Assembly: GCF_023343835.1 (NCBI RefSeq)
Contig: NC_064437.1
Span: 24,775,001 to 24,839,000, forward strand
Direction: 5' to 3'
Length of the DNA stretch: 64,000 bases
Source: Lagopus muta
Lineage: Eukaryota > Chordata > Aves > Galliformes > Phasianidae
Shown: positions 11,801 through 26,200 of the stretch, piece after piece
Numbering within the stretch: position 1 is the first letter of the stretch
How the letters are laid out: every line of letters starts with the position of its first letter
Notes under the pieces: model-generated
Told to the model about the DNA's origin: nothing
Seen by the model: only the letters and a program-made list of their open reading frames with translations
The model's database searches: none
Made by a program: the position numbers and the translations under genes

Positions 11801-14800
11801 AAAGGGATGGCTGTCAGGGTCCCAGAGTTCCCCGGGGGCAGCTGGATGGATGCACCCTGCTCCCAGGCACAAGGCTAAACACCCTGGAGATGCATCTGCT
11901 GCTGTTCTCCCAGAGGAAAGGGAAAAGGAGGAAGAAGGATGTGAGAGCCACGTGTCCATCTGTCAGTCTATGCTTCCCCAGGACATGGCTTTATGCCAAG
12001 GCCTCGGGTCAGGCACGGCCCTGGAGCCAGCAGGGTTGGGCACGTATTGGGTTCACAGCGCTGTCCTGGTTAAAATAAACAGGAGAAGGCGGCCCACTCA
12101 AAGGGAAGACCAGATCTGCCACCCACTCTTGTCAGAGCCCGCTGGGGATTTCTGTCCCCTGTTGCTCTCACACCACTTCCTCCTGTGTGCTGCTGACAAA
12201 ACCCCAGCCAGGGCCCAGCCTGGTGAGGATTGGAGGCCCTGCTGTGTGCTTGGGGACGGGGGCACGGCACCGGGGACTCCACACCGCTCCCCTCCTTCCT
12301 GCCCTCCCACCCTTCCTGCCTCTCCCAGCCACTCTCCATGTCCTTCCTGCCTGTCCTCTGCACCATCCGCTCCTCCGTTTCCCTCCTCATTCCCTTTCCC
12401 CTCCTGCAGGTGGTTCCCAGCGAGCTCTGTGCCCTCAGTGCCAGGAAAAGCAGTGGGGGAGCATCTCCCAGGGAGTCACACTTCTTCCTGTGCCTACATG
12501 TGCAGAGCTCAGCTTGGGGCTGGATGTGCCTTGACCTGTCCTGGGCTGCCGTTGAGCCCCAGGGCCACAAGCTGAGGTCAGAGATGAGGAACAGGAGGAG
12601 GAGAAGCGCCTTTTCCTAGGAAGAGGCACAGAGCAAGGGAACAGGACATGGGGTGACACACCAGAGCATCCTGCATCTGGGCCATGCATGTCCAGCCCTG
12701 GCTCTCCAAACCAACACATTGCTCAGCTGGGATCCAGAGGGAGCTTTCCCCAGCAGCTCTGTGTTTCATTACCGCTCACACCGGGCAGCCCTCACCCAGC
12801 CAGGGGGGCCTGCAGGATTTTCACATCAGCAGCAGCAAACAGAAGGAAGCTGTTAGTATTCATCCCCTACCCCTGCCTCAGGGACCCCAGCTGGCCTGGA
12901 TTCGCCCTTCTCCATTCACCCGGCAGCCCCCCTCCGTGCTGTGCCCCCCATTCCCCAGCTGGGAGAGGCCCCAGCAGCACAGCCCCGAGGCGCTGGCCTC
13001 CCTCCCGGCCTCCCTCCTCCTCCCTCCCTCCTTCCCAGAAGCTCCCAGATTCCTGAGCGCTGACACAGCCCCGCAGGATGCTGCAGCCCACAGCCTGCCC
13101 CCCTCCTCCCCTGCCCTGGAGGGACGGACAGAGGCTGGGACAGGGTGCACCGGGATGGAGCACTCATGGAGGACACTGGATAGGACCCCTGGGAGCCACC
13201 TCTACCCTCGTCCCTTCTCAGAGGGCTGAGCCATCCTAGGACATGTGGGTTCAGCTCTTTTATTTGAGCCCTGGGGTCCCCATCCAAGCCCAAAGCGGCC
13301 CCCTCAACTCCAGACCACATCGAGGAGTGGTTCCCCAACAGCCTCACTGCTGTTCCAGGAGGTGAGGACCTGCCATCTTGCCATTAGATCACATCCGTCC
13401 AGGCCCTTGCTTCCACAGGAGTTACCCTTTCTTCCAAGTGATGGAAGGTTTTATTTTTATCTGGCTTATTTTTGCACTTCTTCCATCAGCAACACTGGCA
13501 CGGAGGTGCGTTTGGGCTGCCAGCCCCTCCCCAGCCTATGGCTCTGTCCTTTCCCACCCCATCGACCTCACTTCTGAACACAGCACCGTGGGAAGGGAAA
13601 CTCCGAGGACCCAAGCAGTGGAACAGAAGGAGGACAGCGTTGCTTATGTCAATGTTATTACAGGCACAAGAAAAGACCGCCGGAAAGGAGGAGGAAAGGC
13701 AGACCCTGGGACCCTCGAGCACCTCCTGAGAACAGCAGGCTGCTCCAGCTCTCCCGGAGAGCTTTCCTAAGCTCTGCTGCCAGTTATGAAAACTATCCCC
13801 GGAACAATTGGGACACGGCAGGGAGCTGCTGCCGCCCTTCCCTGCGGCCAGCGGGGTCACCGCAGCCCTGGGAGCGGCCGGCTGCTCCCCGCCGGTGCCC
13901 CCTCCCTCCCCACCACCCAGCTGCCGGCATTGAGCTGCAGGGTTTAACCCTTTAAATCTGAACGTGCTACTTCTCCGGCCCCATTGCAAGCACGTGGCTG
14001 GAGTACGACAGCGGGGACGGCTCCAGCAGCCCACGGAGCCAGCTTGGGTCCTTCGGGGACACGGCGTGTCAGCTGATAAGCGAGAAGCCGGAGCTCGGCG
14101 GAGGTCACCCAGCCGGGAGGAGCCGCAGCAGCGTGGCATTTGCCAGCGGTCCGGCTGTTGCACAACGCCTGTGGAAGGTGGAGCGGTCCCGAAGTACCTC
14201 CTTCTCCCCATCTAACACCAAACGCAGTTTTTAAGAGAAATAGCAGCATTTGCCTCCTGTTGCCCAGCTCGCCCATCTCAACGTTTGGGCTGCAGCTCCC
14301 AGGGCGCACACCAGGCTGCTTGAAGAGTCCTCAGTGGGAGAGATCGTTAATTAGGAGTAGAGGAGCCCCTGGGGAATCTCCCAGCGAGAAGCAGAAAAAA
14401 AAAATTCCCCCACAATTCAATCTAATTACAACGCCCTGGGGCGCTCCGCAGTGGCTGTGAAGCACAGGCCAAGCTTTCCTCCCCACCCATGCGAGCAGGA
14501 ACTTTAACCCAGTTCCAACCGATAGCAGAAAGGGAAGAAAAAAAAAGCCTCAATGCTCATCGTAACCACTCCACAAGTAACAGCAAACAGGAGGCAAGGA
14601 GAACGACCGCTGGCAGCACAACAAGCAGCCCCGAGCACAGCCTATGCCTTGCAGTGCCAGCTTACACACCCTAAGCACAGGACTTTGAGCCACAGCCATC
14701 GACCGGGTGCCCAGAGCGGGTTGGCACACCGGGTCCTGAGCGGGACCCCGACGTAGCCCCTTTCCTTCCCCACCCAATGCAATGCGGGGTGCCTGGCTGC

Positions 14801-14830
14801 CATCCCCCAGCCATCCCCTGACCCACAGAC
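8806..14830. other. Intergenic, no gene seen
   Basis: About 6 kb lies downstream of IER5 without a supportable exon. A (CATC)n microsatellite lies at about 9605-9640. CpG density rises at about 13.8-14.2 kb. Open frames of up to about 240 codons occur, but they overlap on opposite strands, have skewed proline/serine/arginine content and carry no domain I recognise. Confidence 0.55.
9605..9640. repeat. (CATC)n-like microsatellite
   Basis: Short imperfect repeats of CATC/CCAT. Confidence 0.8.
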
Positions 14831-14858
14831 ACAGACTCTGCTGCTACAGTTGAAAATA

Positions 14859-14864
14859 TTTAAT
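14859..14864 (-). terminator. IER5: IER5 distal poly(A) signal (ATTAAA)
   Basis: On the minus strand ATTAAA is followed 20-40 bases later by a G/U-rich element (GTCTGTGTCTGTGG), a good poly(A) site arrangement. Cleavage would fall near 14840, giving a 3' UTR of about 550 bases. Confidence 0.65.
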
Positions 14865-14935
14865 ACGTGTCACACACGTAGCATTACATTTTATACAAAA
14901 AACGAGATACATCACCGAAGAGAACACTGTACAAA

Positions 14936-14955
14936 CCCCCCCCCCCCCCCCCCCC
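14936..14955 (-). repeat. C20 homopolymer (G20 in the IER5 mRNA)
   Basis: There are twenty consecutive C on the plus strand. If the longer 3' UTR is used, the transcript carries G20, which can form G-quadruplex structures. Homopolymer length is error-prone in assemblies. Confidence 0.9.
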
Positions 14956-15124
14956 ACGGGAACCCCAAGCCTTTATACAACAAAGACCGGGGATCCCCGA
15001 GCCTAACAACCAGGCTCACGAGGACTTTCCGTCGGAGCGTCTGTAAACTTCTGTTTCTCTCAAATAAACACTTTTTAAAAGCACCGTGTAACAGTTCTGA
15101 CCTAAACCTTTCCAAAATAAACAC

Positions 15125-15130
15125 TTTATT
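15125..15130 (-). terminator. IER5: IER5 proximal poly(A) signal (AATAAA)
   Basis: AATAAA on the minus strand about 265 bases after the stop, followed by a GU-rich stretch (GTGTTTATTTTGG). It offers a shorter 3' UTR that omits the G20 run. Confidence 0.6.
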
Positions 15131-15395
15131 TAATAAATTTAATACTTTCCAAGCTTAAAATATCCCCGCTGGGAGCGCCCCGGGCGGGGGACGGCCGGGA
15201 AGGGGAATTCCGGGCGGGTCGGGTCGGGCCGCTCCCAGGGCGGCTGCCGACGGTCGGGGCCCGGCGAAGGGGAAGTGCTGCTGCCCGCTGTTCTTCCGTG
15301 CGGGGCCGGGGGGGAGGAAGGAGGAGGAGGAGGAGGAGGAGGGGGGCAGCTCCGGGTCTGTCCGTGCCCCTCCTCGCGGTGCGCGGTCCGACGCG

Positions 15396-18199
<2,804 letters not shown>

Positions 18200-18200
<1 letters not shown>

Positions 18201-19100
18201 AGTTTGAGGCAGCGTCACATGGCAGTTTCTGAGGTCAGCGCTCGCCTGGGGTGGCTTTGTTGTCTGTCTGTCTGTCTGTGCCTGTCTGCCTGTTGGGCCG
18301 CTGCTTCGCCCGTTCCCACGCGGGGAGGTGCCGCGTCCCCGTGTGCGTGCCCAGCCGAGGGGCACTGCCCCAAGCCCGGCGGGAGACGGGCGGGCAGGGT
18401 GCGACCAGGCGCTCCTCTCTCCGCGTGTGATCTCGGCAGGCTGGCAGGGAGCTGACAAACAATTCGCAACCCTCCGGCTCAGCTGCCGTTTCCCAAAATA
18501 GCGGGGCAGGGGGAGGGCCGGCAGACAAAGGTGGCTCTGAGCGAGCAGGAAGCCCGGGGGGCCGAGCGGCGGGGAGCCCGCAGCCCCACCTGGAAAGGAA
18601 AACAATGCGAGATAAAAGAGACTCGGGACAGGAAGCAGCTTGCGGTACAATATAATAATCGCAGAGGCTGCGCACACGGCTGCTTTTTTATAGGCGTTTC
18701 AATCAGCTCCGGGAAGTTCGCTCGGGGGCCGGCGCTGCTGCCTCGTGGCGCGGGCTGCGCACGGCCCCATGGCCGTCTCCGTCGGAGATGTCACCTCTCC
18801 GCCTGCCTCCCTCGCGCTGTCGGAAGCATCGAGGGCGAAGGTCCCTTTGTCACTTCCCGGCAGCGCCCGGGGTCCCCCTGCCATCAGAGCCGGGCTGGGC
18901 CGGGCCATCTGGCACGCAGCGCGGCCCCCGACCTGTCGCCGAGTGCGGATGTGGTTACCCAGATCCTGTTCCACGCTGGCGCCGACCCTCCGGCAGCCGG
19001 CCCTGCGGCTTGTCGCCAAATGTGAGCCGGGCTGGGGGGCCAGCTGCACCGAAGGAATGGGAAGCGCTCCCGGAGAGATCCAGCTGTCTTCCAAGCGTGG
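18200..19100. promoter_or_regulatory. CpG island upstream of IER5
   Basis: A stretch of about 0.9 kb is rich in CpG, far above its flanks, with a (GTCT)n repeat at 18261-18293 near its left end. It is about 2 kb upstream of the IER5 start and separate from the core promoter. No conserved open frame is apparent. It could be an upstream enhancer or promoter of IER5 or the start of a non-coding RNA. Confidence 0.55.
18261..18293. repeat. (GTCT)n microsatellite
   Basis: About four perfect GTCT units followed by imperfect ones. Confidence 0.9.
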
Positions 19101-19747
19101 AATCTGCCTGTTCGCCCCTTCTCCTGAAGCCTTCCCGGTGCATCATCGCCCTTCTCTTCGTTCGGGGGTTGGGCTCCTCCTGGGACACAGATGTCCACAC
19201 CGGCAGCGGGGTAGGGACAAAAGCCTTGGTACTGAGTTTCCCCAGGTGAAAATGGACCTCCAGGACATCTCCAGGCTCTGCTGACAAAGCAAACATTTCC
19301 AAACAGAGTCATTTTGTTCAGAGATAACAGATATCTAACACTGAGCCATTTGGAATCTCAGCATCATTTGGGGTTGATTCTCCCCCCTAGAAAAATCAAC
19401 AATTGACACAGATGCCATCAGCCTCCCGCAGTTGGGTATGGGCAGGTAATCCTCCGTGGTTCCCAACTGCTCTGGGTTATCTGTGTTTGAAGATAAGGTC
19501 AGAGAGCTTGGAAACATCCCAAAACTTTAACCACTCAGCACTGCCGGGTGACAACCGAACAAAACACGCAAGCAAAACAAAGAAATCAACACAGACCTAA
19601 AGCTGAAGAAGGGGAAGTGGCTCCCCCAGCTTCTGAGAGTGCTCTGTACCTGCACTGGAAACCACAGCATCGTGTTCACACAGCACAACACTGTACTAGA
19701 AAGCAAAGGGGATTTTCCAGGGTTAAAACCCCTCTTCCATGAGGGTA

Positions 19748-19920
19748 GATCATAGAATCATAGAAGGGCTTAGGTTGGAAGGGACCTTAAAGATCAGTGA
19801 GCCCCAACCCTGCCATGGGCTGGCTGCTCCCCACCAGTCGGGCTGCCCAGGGCTCCATCTGTGACCTTGGGCAACTCCAGGGATGGGGCACCCACATCTT
19901 CTGTGAGCATGGATAAAGGT
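19748..19920 (-). mobile_element. CR1 LINE fragment (3' end)
   Basis: Starts with the inverted terminal octamers (TCATAGAATCATAGAAG), then TTAGGTTGGAAGGGACCTT and the usual continuation. Non-coding and 5'-truncated. Confidence 0.9.
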
Positions 19921-20887
19921 GTAGATGCCCCAGCCTTGTCTGTCCTTCCCCAGACAAGCAACACTACTCTCTACACATCTTTTCTTTCACCGGTGACCAG
20001 GGATTTCCCCTTACCCTGCTGCACCAATGATTTAATGTTTCCCTTCCCTCCCTCTGAGGCGGTGACTTGGGATTTCCCCCTCATCTCCTGGACACCCAGG
20101 GCCCAGACCCTGTGCCCACCACAAGATCCTGCTACCCCTCCAGCAACCTCTCCCACACCCAGCTATCAGCTTCTTCAGGCAGCCATTTCCCTTGGAAAAA
20201 CGTGGCCCTGCAGCTTTCAGTGTTTTATGAAATTGGCTTTGGTTTCCTGGGGAAAGAATGCATTTATTTGTCCAGGGTTTCCTATCAGACAACCCTTCTA
20301 TTGTAGTCCACCTTCCTGTATTTTTTTTCCCTCTCTGATACGCTTGCAGCGGGCCCTGTACTGTTTCCAAAGAAGGACCATGTCCGTGGCTCTCTCCAAC
20401 CCAGTCACGCAGATGGAGTTGCCTGGTGCCCAGGGGAAACCCAGGACAGCACTGCTGCTCATGTGCTGCCCACTGGGCTGTTTGCTCCATGCCCCGAGGG
20501 ATGCACTCACTCTGTGCCAAACAGAAGGAGCCTGGGTTCACCTGCAGCCCAGCACAGGGTTAAATCCACGCATCAGTTGGGTGAGCTCCGCACAGAGCCA
20601 GTCGAAGCTGCAGCCCGGCAGACTGTGGGGTAGGCTGCCTGCCCAAAGGAGTCACAGTCTAATTATTTTCTCTCCCTGCATCTCAAAGTCACCTTCCTTT
20701 TAGCTGGCAGGCAAGTGCCGGCTGCAGCCCTGCGCACATCACGGAGCACAGATGTGTCCTCTGTCCCACAGCTTCCCGTTGGAGCGCGACGGGATGGCAA
20801 TGACACTTGTGTCACACTGCCATGCTCCAAGCTAACAGCGAGGGATCGCATCCTCGCATCCTCAGAGTGGCAATCAAGGGCAGAGCA

Positions 20888-21050
20888 GGTCACAGAATCG
20901 TAAAATCATGGTACTGTAGAACCATGGAATCACATAGAATGGTTGGATTCAAAGGGACCTCAAAGCCCACCCAGTCCCAGCCCCTGCCACGGGCTGGCTG
21001 CTCCCCACCAGATCAGCCCCATTCAGCCCAGGGTCCTCTCTGTGTTGAAT
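20888..21050 (-). mobile_element. CR1 LINE fragment (3' end)
   Basis: Degenerate inverted octamers (ACAGAATCGTAAAATCATGG) lead into TGGTTGGATTCAAAGGGACC and the same flanking phrase found at 19748-19920. Diverged copy. Confidence 0.85.
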
Positions 21051-22659
21051 CTGAATCCCTCTTTCTGAAATGAAGAGAATGTGGAAAAGAAAATGTCTGT
21101 GCCCCTTTCCTCTTGTAAGGACCTTCCTTTGCCACCTTGCTCTGTGTTGCAGGGCTGATTGTGTGACAAGGATGCTGGGTACAAAAGGCACCCGTGGACA
21201 CGGAGGTAATAAGGAATTGTGATGGGGTGAGGCGGCCAGAGAAAGTTCCTTTTAATTAATGCCTGGAATGGATTCTCTGGCCATGCACGTGGGTGCCCTA
21301 AACCTCCTCTTTGACCCACCACAACAGTGCAGCTCCCACTATCCACTCCATAGGTGGGGCCAGCCTGTCACCAATTCATTAAGTAATGAGGATTCTCTCC
21401 ACACTGGCACCTCATTACACAGGTAAATAATCACTTTTTAGCTGTAGGTAAGCCCTGAGTGTGGCTAGCATCCTGCATCTTACAGCCCTGGTGTTGTCTG
21501 CCCCTTTCTCACTTCTCAGTTAAGTCACCACAGGTTTCTAAAAATGAGGCTCACAAAACCTATTTACAAACCACGACGTAAGGCCTTGCTGCCCACCACA
21601 GCGCTGACTGTTTAGCCACAGACTGATGCTTCCCATCCAGTTATCACTGGCTTAACCCTCCTCTCACAACCACCATTGAAAAATCTTCAGCAACTTCTAC
21701 TAAAAATGCAAAGGAGGAGAAGAAAAAAAAAAAATCAGAAGCATCTGAAACCCATTTGTGCTTTATTGCTTCTTTTTTGAGCTGAAAAACCTTGTCTGGG
21801 TGGAAAAGAAGCCAACAACAAAATCAATCTCAATTCTTGCAAATTCAAACTCAAACCAACGTAGCTTTTCCCCTAAAAGAAGAGACATCTCTTGTGTGTC
21901 AAATGCACCTTCTTAGCAGCAGGCTGCCAGCTAGCACGGGATCACACACAGCCCTGTGCATGTACGTACATGCCACAGGAATTCTCTTGATAAAGCATTC
22001 AGTGAGCCCTGTACTTTCTTGCAGTTTGGATTGTGATGAGCTGGAGCTTCCCAGCACAGTGTTTCATCAGATCCTCCCTGGCCAGTTCTGCAGCTGGCTG
22101 CCACTCACCAGTATGAGGAAAGCTGAAAGCCGCCTGGCCCTTCCAAGCCAAAAGTCTGAGCTTGACAGCAAGATGAGCCCACTCTGAAACAACAGCAGCT
22201 CAATCTGAGTGGTTTTCATGCAAAAAATGTTCATCGTTTCCAGCATCAAAGAAAAGGTTGCCTTTTTTGTTCCTGTGAAGTTCACGCCTTCCCTATGATG
22301 AGCCCAGCATACAGCTACCTCATGCTGCGCTGCACCCAACCTGTGGTTTCTCTGGTATGGGGATGGCCGGAGCAGCAGGCAGCTGTCTTTCCTCACCCCA
22401 CAGCCCCATAAACCAGTCCGACATGTGTCCTCACCCCTCACTCGTGAGTAAGCGTGCTGCGATTGCAAAAGCCACTCACCTGGTTCCCATGCTGAGGAGG
22501 CATCTGTGCTAATGGGTTTTCCACAAGCAAAGCAAGCATCGCCTTGGCTAGGGAAGCTGGGCTGCAGCTATGTGAGGGAAGTGCAGGTAGGGACAACGCC
22601 CTTCAGTCAGTGGGGAGAGGATACGAGGGGGGAGGGTTAGCATCCTGAGCACGGAGCTG

Positions 22660-22965
22660 TGCGGGGTCTGGAGCAAGTGTGATGGGGAGCAGCTGAGGGG
22701 ATGGCGTGGGGGAGCCCAGGGGAGACCTCGCTGCACTACAGCTCCTAAATGGAGGCTGTGCTGAGCTGGGTCAGCCTCTGCTCCTGGTGACAGCAATGGG
22801 ATGAGAGGTGATGGCATCAAGTTGTGCCAGGGGAGGCTCAGGTTGGGTGTGAGGAACGTTTCTCTTCCACAAGAGCAGCGATACAGTGGCACAGGCTGCC
22901 CGCCGAGGTGCTGGGGTCATTGGAGGTGTTACAGAGCCGTGGAAATGAGGCAGCGAGCGACACAA
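22660..22965 (+). mobile_element. CR1 LINE fragment abutting the STX6 promoter
   Basis: Forward-oriented 3' part of CR1 ORF2: 'gagcaagtgtgatggggagc', then 'catcaagttgtgccagggga', 'ggctcaggttgggtgtgagg' and 'gtggcacaggctgcccgc'. This encodes the decayed C-terminal part of the LINE protein. It ends about 190 bases before the STX6 start codon. Confidence 0.8.
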
Positions 22966-23250
22966 ACAGTGAGCACTGTGGAGTTGGTAGCTGGGCTAGC
23001 CCAGCCCAGCCGGTGCCCGCGCTGAGGGGAGGCGCTCACTCCCAGTCCCGCCGCCATGGCGGGACGGGGCGGGCAGTGGGGAGCGGGCGGTCGCGCATGC
23101 GCGCAGGGCGGAGCGCTGGGCAGCCGGGGCGACTCGGCGGCGTCGGCGCCATCATGTCGATGGAGGACCCGTTCTTCGTGGTGAAGGGGTGAGGGATGGG
23201 TTTGGGTTTGTGAGAGGAAAGGTGAGGGTTGGGGCGGCGGAAGGGTCTGT
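22966..23250 (+). promoter_or_regulatory. STX6: STX6 CpG-island promoter
   Basis: A CpG-dense segment around the first exon has no TATA box. It contains a perfect NRF1 site, GCGCATGCGC (23093-23102), and a YY1-like GCCGCCATGG (23050-23059). These are typical of a housekeeping promoter. Transcription most likely starts shortly after the NRF1 site, so the 5' UTR would be short. Confidence 0.75.
23093..23102. promoter_or_regulatory. NRF1 binding site
   Basis: Perfect palindromic consensus GCGCATGCGC, 52 bases before the STX6 start codon. Confidence 0.75.
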
Positions 23251-26200
23251 GAGGGGGGAGGGAGAGGAGAGATTAGGGATGCGAGGTGGGGGGGGGGGGG
23301 GAAAGCGGCTATGAGGAGGAGGATGAGTGCTGGGATAATAGGGAGGCCTTGAGCGGGAGGGAATGGGATGGGAAGGGGATGTGGGGGGGAGGGGTGAGGG
23401 TGAGGGCTGGGGGGTCTGTGGGGAGAAGAGTGAGGGGAGGGGAGTTCTGAGGAGAAAAGTGAAGTTGGGGGCGTGAGGGGATGGGGGAGGGTTGGGGCTG
23501 GGGGGGGGGACTGAGGGATCAACAGGGATCTTGGGGGGGACTGAGGGATCAGCAGGGATCCGGAGGGGACTGGGGGGTAAGCAGGGATCTGGGGGATCAG
23601 CAGGGATCTGGGGGTAAGCAGGGATCTGGAAGGGGGCTGAAGGGTCAGCAGAGATCTGAGGGATCAAAAAGGGTCTGGGGAGGGCTGAGGGGTCAGCAGG
23701 GATCTGGGAGAGAAGTCTTTGAAGGCCCAGCAGGGATCTGGGGGTCTGTGAGAAGCCATTAGGAATCTTGAAAGTTCTGCGAGGGTCCATGCCCTGCTTT
23801 TATTCCCAAAGCCATTCCCACTCCCCCTGCGAGGTGTGTGCCGGAGATGTGCCCACACAAAGCCAATGTTCAGAGGGGCTCTGAGCAGCAGAAGGCCCTG
23901 CTGGAAGCTCTGCAGGGATGCTGTGAGCTGGAGATGTGCTTGCTGCAGGTGCAGCACCTGGGATGTTGGCATGGCTGCCCAGCTTGGGGGCAGCGTGCCC
24001 AGCTGTCCTTATCATCGATCAGCGGCACGTGGGATGTGAGGTTGCAAATGTCACTGTGCAATGGGCAGAGCGTGGCTGAATGCAAGCCACTCCTCATTGA
24101 GGGCATTCCCAGAGCACCTGAGCCTGGTCACCGTGCTGAGGGAGAGGATCAGGCACCAGGCTTAGGAAGAAACCTATGTGGATAGTGGCACTGAGGAAAG
24201 CCTGAACAAAGGCAAACACAAAACAAAGGCAGTTGAGGTCAGAGGAAAGGGAAACTGTAATTAATAGGGGGAAAGAAGATAGGCTTCCCAAATTCAGCGT
24301 GGAGCCACTTTCAACTCCTGCTGTTGCTGTCCTGCTCCACGTGGCAGTGGCACAGTGCTCAGGAAGGGCGGTGGGGAAAGCCAGGTGAGCACAGGAGGTG
24401 TGGGAAAGGCTGCAGGGCAGCCAGCAGAAGGGGATCGCTGCCAGGCTAAGCCAGTGCTGGGGAGAACAAATGCTAATTGCTGTGGGTGGGGAGCAAACAG
24501 CCAGTCAGACTTTCCAGAGAGATTCCCACGCCACAAGGGGAAGGGGCTGGAAGGGGCTGGAAGGGGAGAGATATGTTGTGCTTTTCCTGGTGTTAATTAT
24601 TAGCCAGCAGATTAAGGTGGAAGGAGTTGAGCCACATGGCATTCAGTTTGCTTTCCTTGCATTTGTAAGTCCTCCTGCTAGGATGTCCAGCTTTGAATTC
24701 CTGCTGGTAGGTGCTTTTCCAAGTATATACAGGTGAAAAAAACAGAGCTTTTGCTTGCATGCAGCAAGAGAACGGAGCACAGCTGCTGAACTTAGGGCTC
24801 TAGACATGACAGATATAGAGCAATAGACATGGCTGCTGTCTTGTGCAGACATGGTTCATCCCTTCTGGACTTTCCCCACAGATAAACAGTTTTCCTTTGC
24901 TGGAGATAAATCCCTGCATCTTATGTGGATCCTGACTTTCTGCTGGCTGTCACACCAGCAAAACATCGTCTGCATCTTTCATCCTGGCTCCTCCTGGACC
25001 TAGGTGATTTGTTCCCAGGCCAGGGCTGCAGTGTCTGTAGGTACAGAGAATTGCTACCTGCTACTTGCTGCTAATCACAAATGCAGCATTCAGTGCTGTC
25101 AGCAAAGCCTGTGTTCCCATGTTGTGAATGCAGTCGTCTCCAAAAAGCTTAGAGCAGCAGAAAAGACTTCTGTCCCATAAGCCAGTGTAGTATAGCCGTG
25201 TAGTTTTTTAACGCTAACTTAAAATAAACAATGCTGCACTCAACAATTTGCCTAACTATTGCAGGGACAGTTCCTGTAAATGTTGTTTGTCCTTGGGGTA
25301 TCTTGCTCAGGTAGTCTTTAGAGGAATGCAGAACATTAATTGCCATGAGGGCAGCCTTGTCCAGCCACTCACGCTGCCCTGTCTCGCCTTCGTGTCACTC
25401 AGCAGAAACTACTCCTGCTGAAACTGGTCTTTTTGTTAGTTGTGGTGGCTGGCCTGTAAGTTGTTTCTTGTCACTTTGTGCTTCAACAGGAGAGGAGACT
25501 GGGTTGTCCGGTGGGTATGGCGAATCCTTATTGCACAAAATAAACTAGAAGTGGTTGAAGGAAGGGCTCTTGCAGGGAGGCTGCAGTTCCAAGCTCTTCT
25601 GGGCATGGCGTGTCCCAGCACGACTGCTGCAGAACAGCTGATGCAGTCCCTTCACTTCTCTTTCTTCACCCCAACCGCAGGGAAGTGCAGAAAGCTGTGA
25701 ACACTGCCCAGGGGCTCTTCCAGAGGTGGACAGAGCTCTTGCAGGATCCCTCCATTGCCACAAGAGAAGAAATTGACTGGACCACAAATGAGCTCAGGAA
25801 CAATCTGCGGAGCATTGAGTGGGACCTGGAAGACTTGGATGAAACAATTAATATCCTTTCTGGAGTTCTTTGGAGGTTGGGGCATGCAGTTCCTAAGCTG
25901 TAAGAAATAGCTACATAGCAGCTCTTGCTGGTAGCTAATTTTTTGCAGGAACCATGACTATCAGGGATTGAATTTTGCATTTACTTCAGCTTTTCTCAAA
26001 CAGCAAATGAGTTCAGCAAGAGAATTTCCCTTTTGTATTCCCTTTGACAAGGTATATTATAAGATGCTTTGTGCTTAGAAGCTCATTGTGTTATATGAAT
26101 TTGGATTTCTGTGTAGTCACTCATACTCAGGCTGGCTTCCAAAATTATTCATTTTCCCTCGTGTTCAGCTGAAAGCACTGCACAGCATTGGAGAACTGAG

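Larger units (their letters stand above)
14831..15395 (-). other. IER5: IER5 3' untranslated region
   Basis: This is the region between the IER5 stop and the distal poly(A) signal. The part from 15060 to 15150 is AU-rich on the sense strand (repeated UUUAUU/AAUAAA), as expected for a short-lived immediate-early mRNA. A run of 20 C at 14936-14955 is a run of 20 G in the mRNA. Confidence 0.7.
19101..22659. other. Intergenic between IER5 and STX6
   Basis: The region contains two CR1 fragments, listed separately, and otherwise no supportable gene. A 280-codon open frame beginning inside the first CR1 is not conserved protein as far as I can tell. Confidence 0.6.

Noticed and set aside
13486-14211. 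241-codon minus-strand frame downstream of IER5
   Set aside because: Low-complexity, overlaps frames on the other strand, no family motif; probably chance in GC-rich DNA.
18489-18502. CArG-like CCAAAATAGC in the CpG island upstream of IER5
   Set aside because: One base off the consensus (ends GC, not GG), so I did not call an SRF site.
19861-20703. 280-codon plus-strand frame
   Set aside because: It begins inside a CR1 fragment and has no similarity that I recognise; no splice or promoter support.
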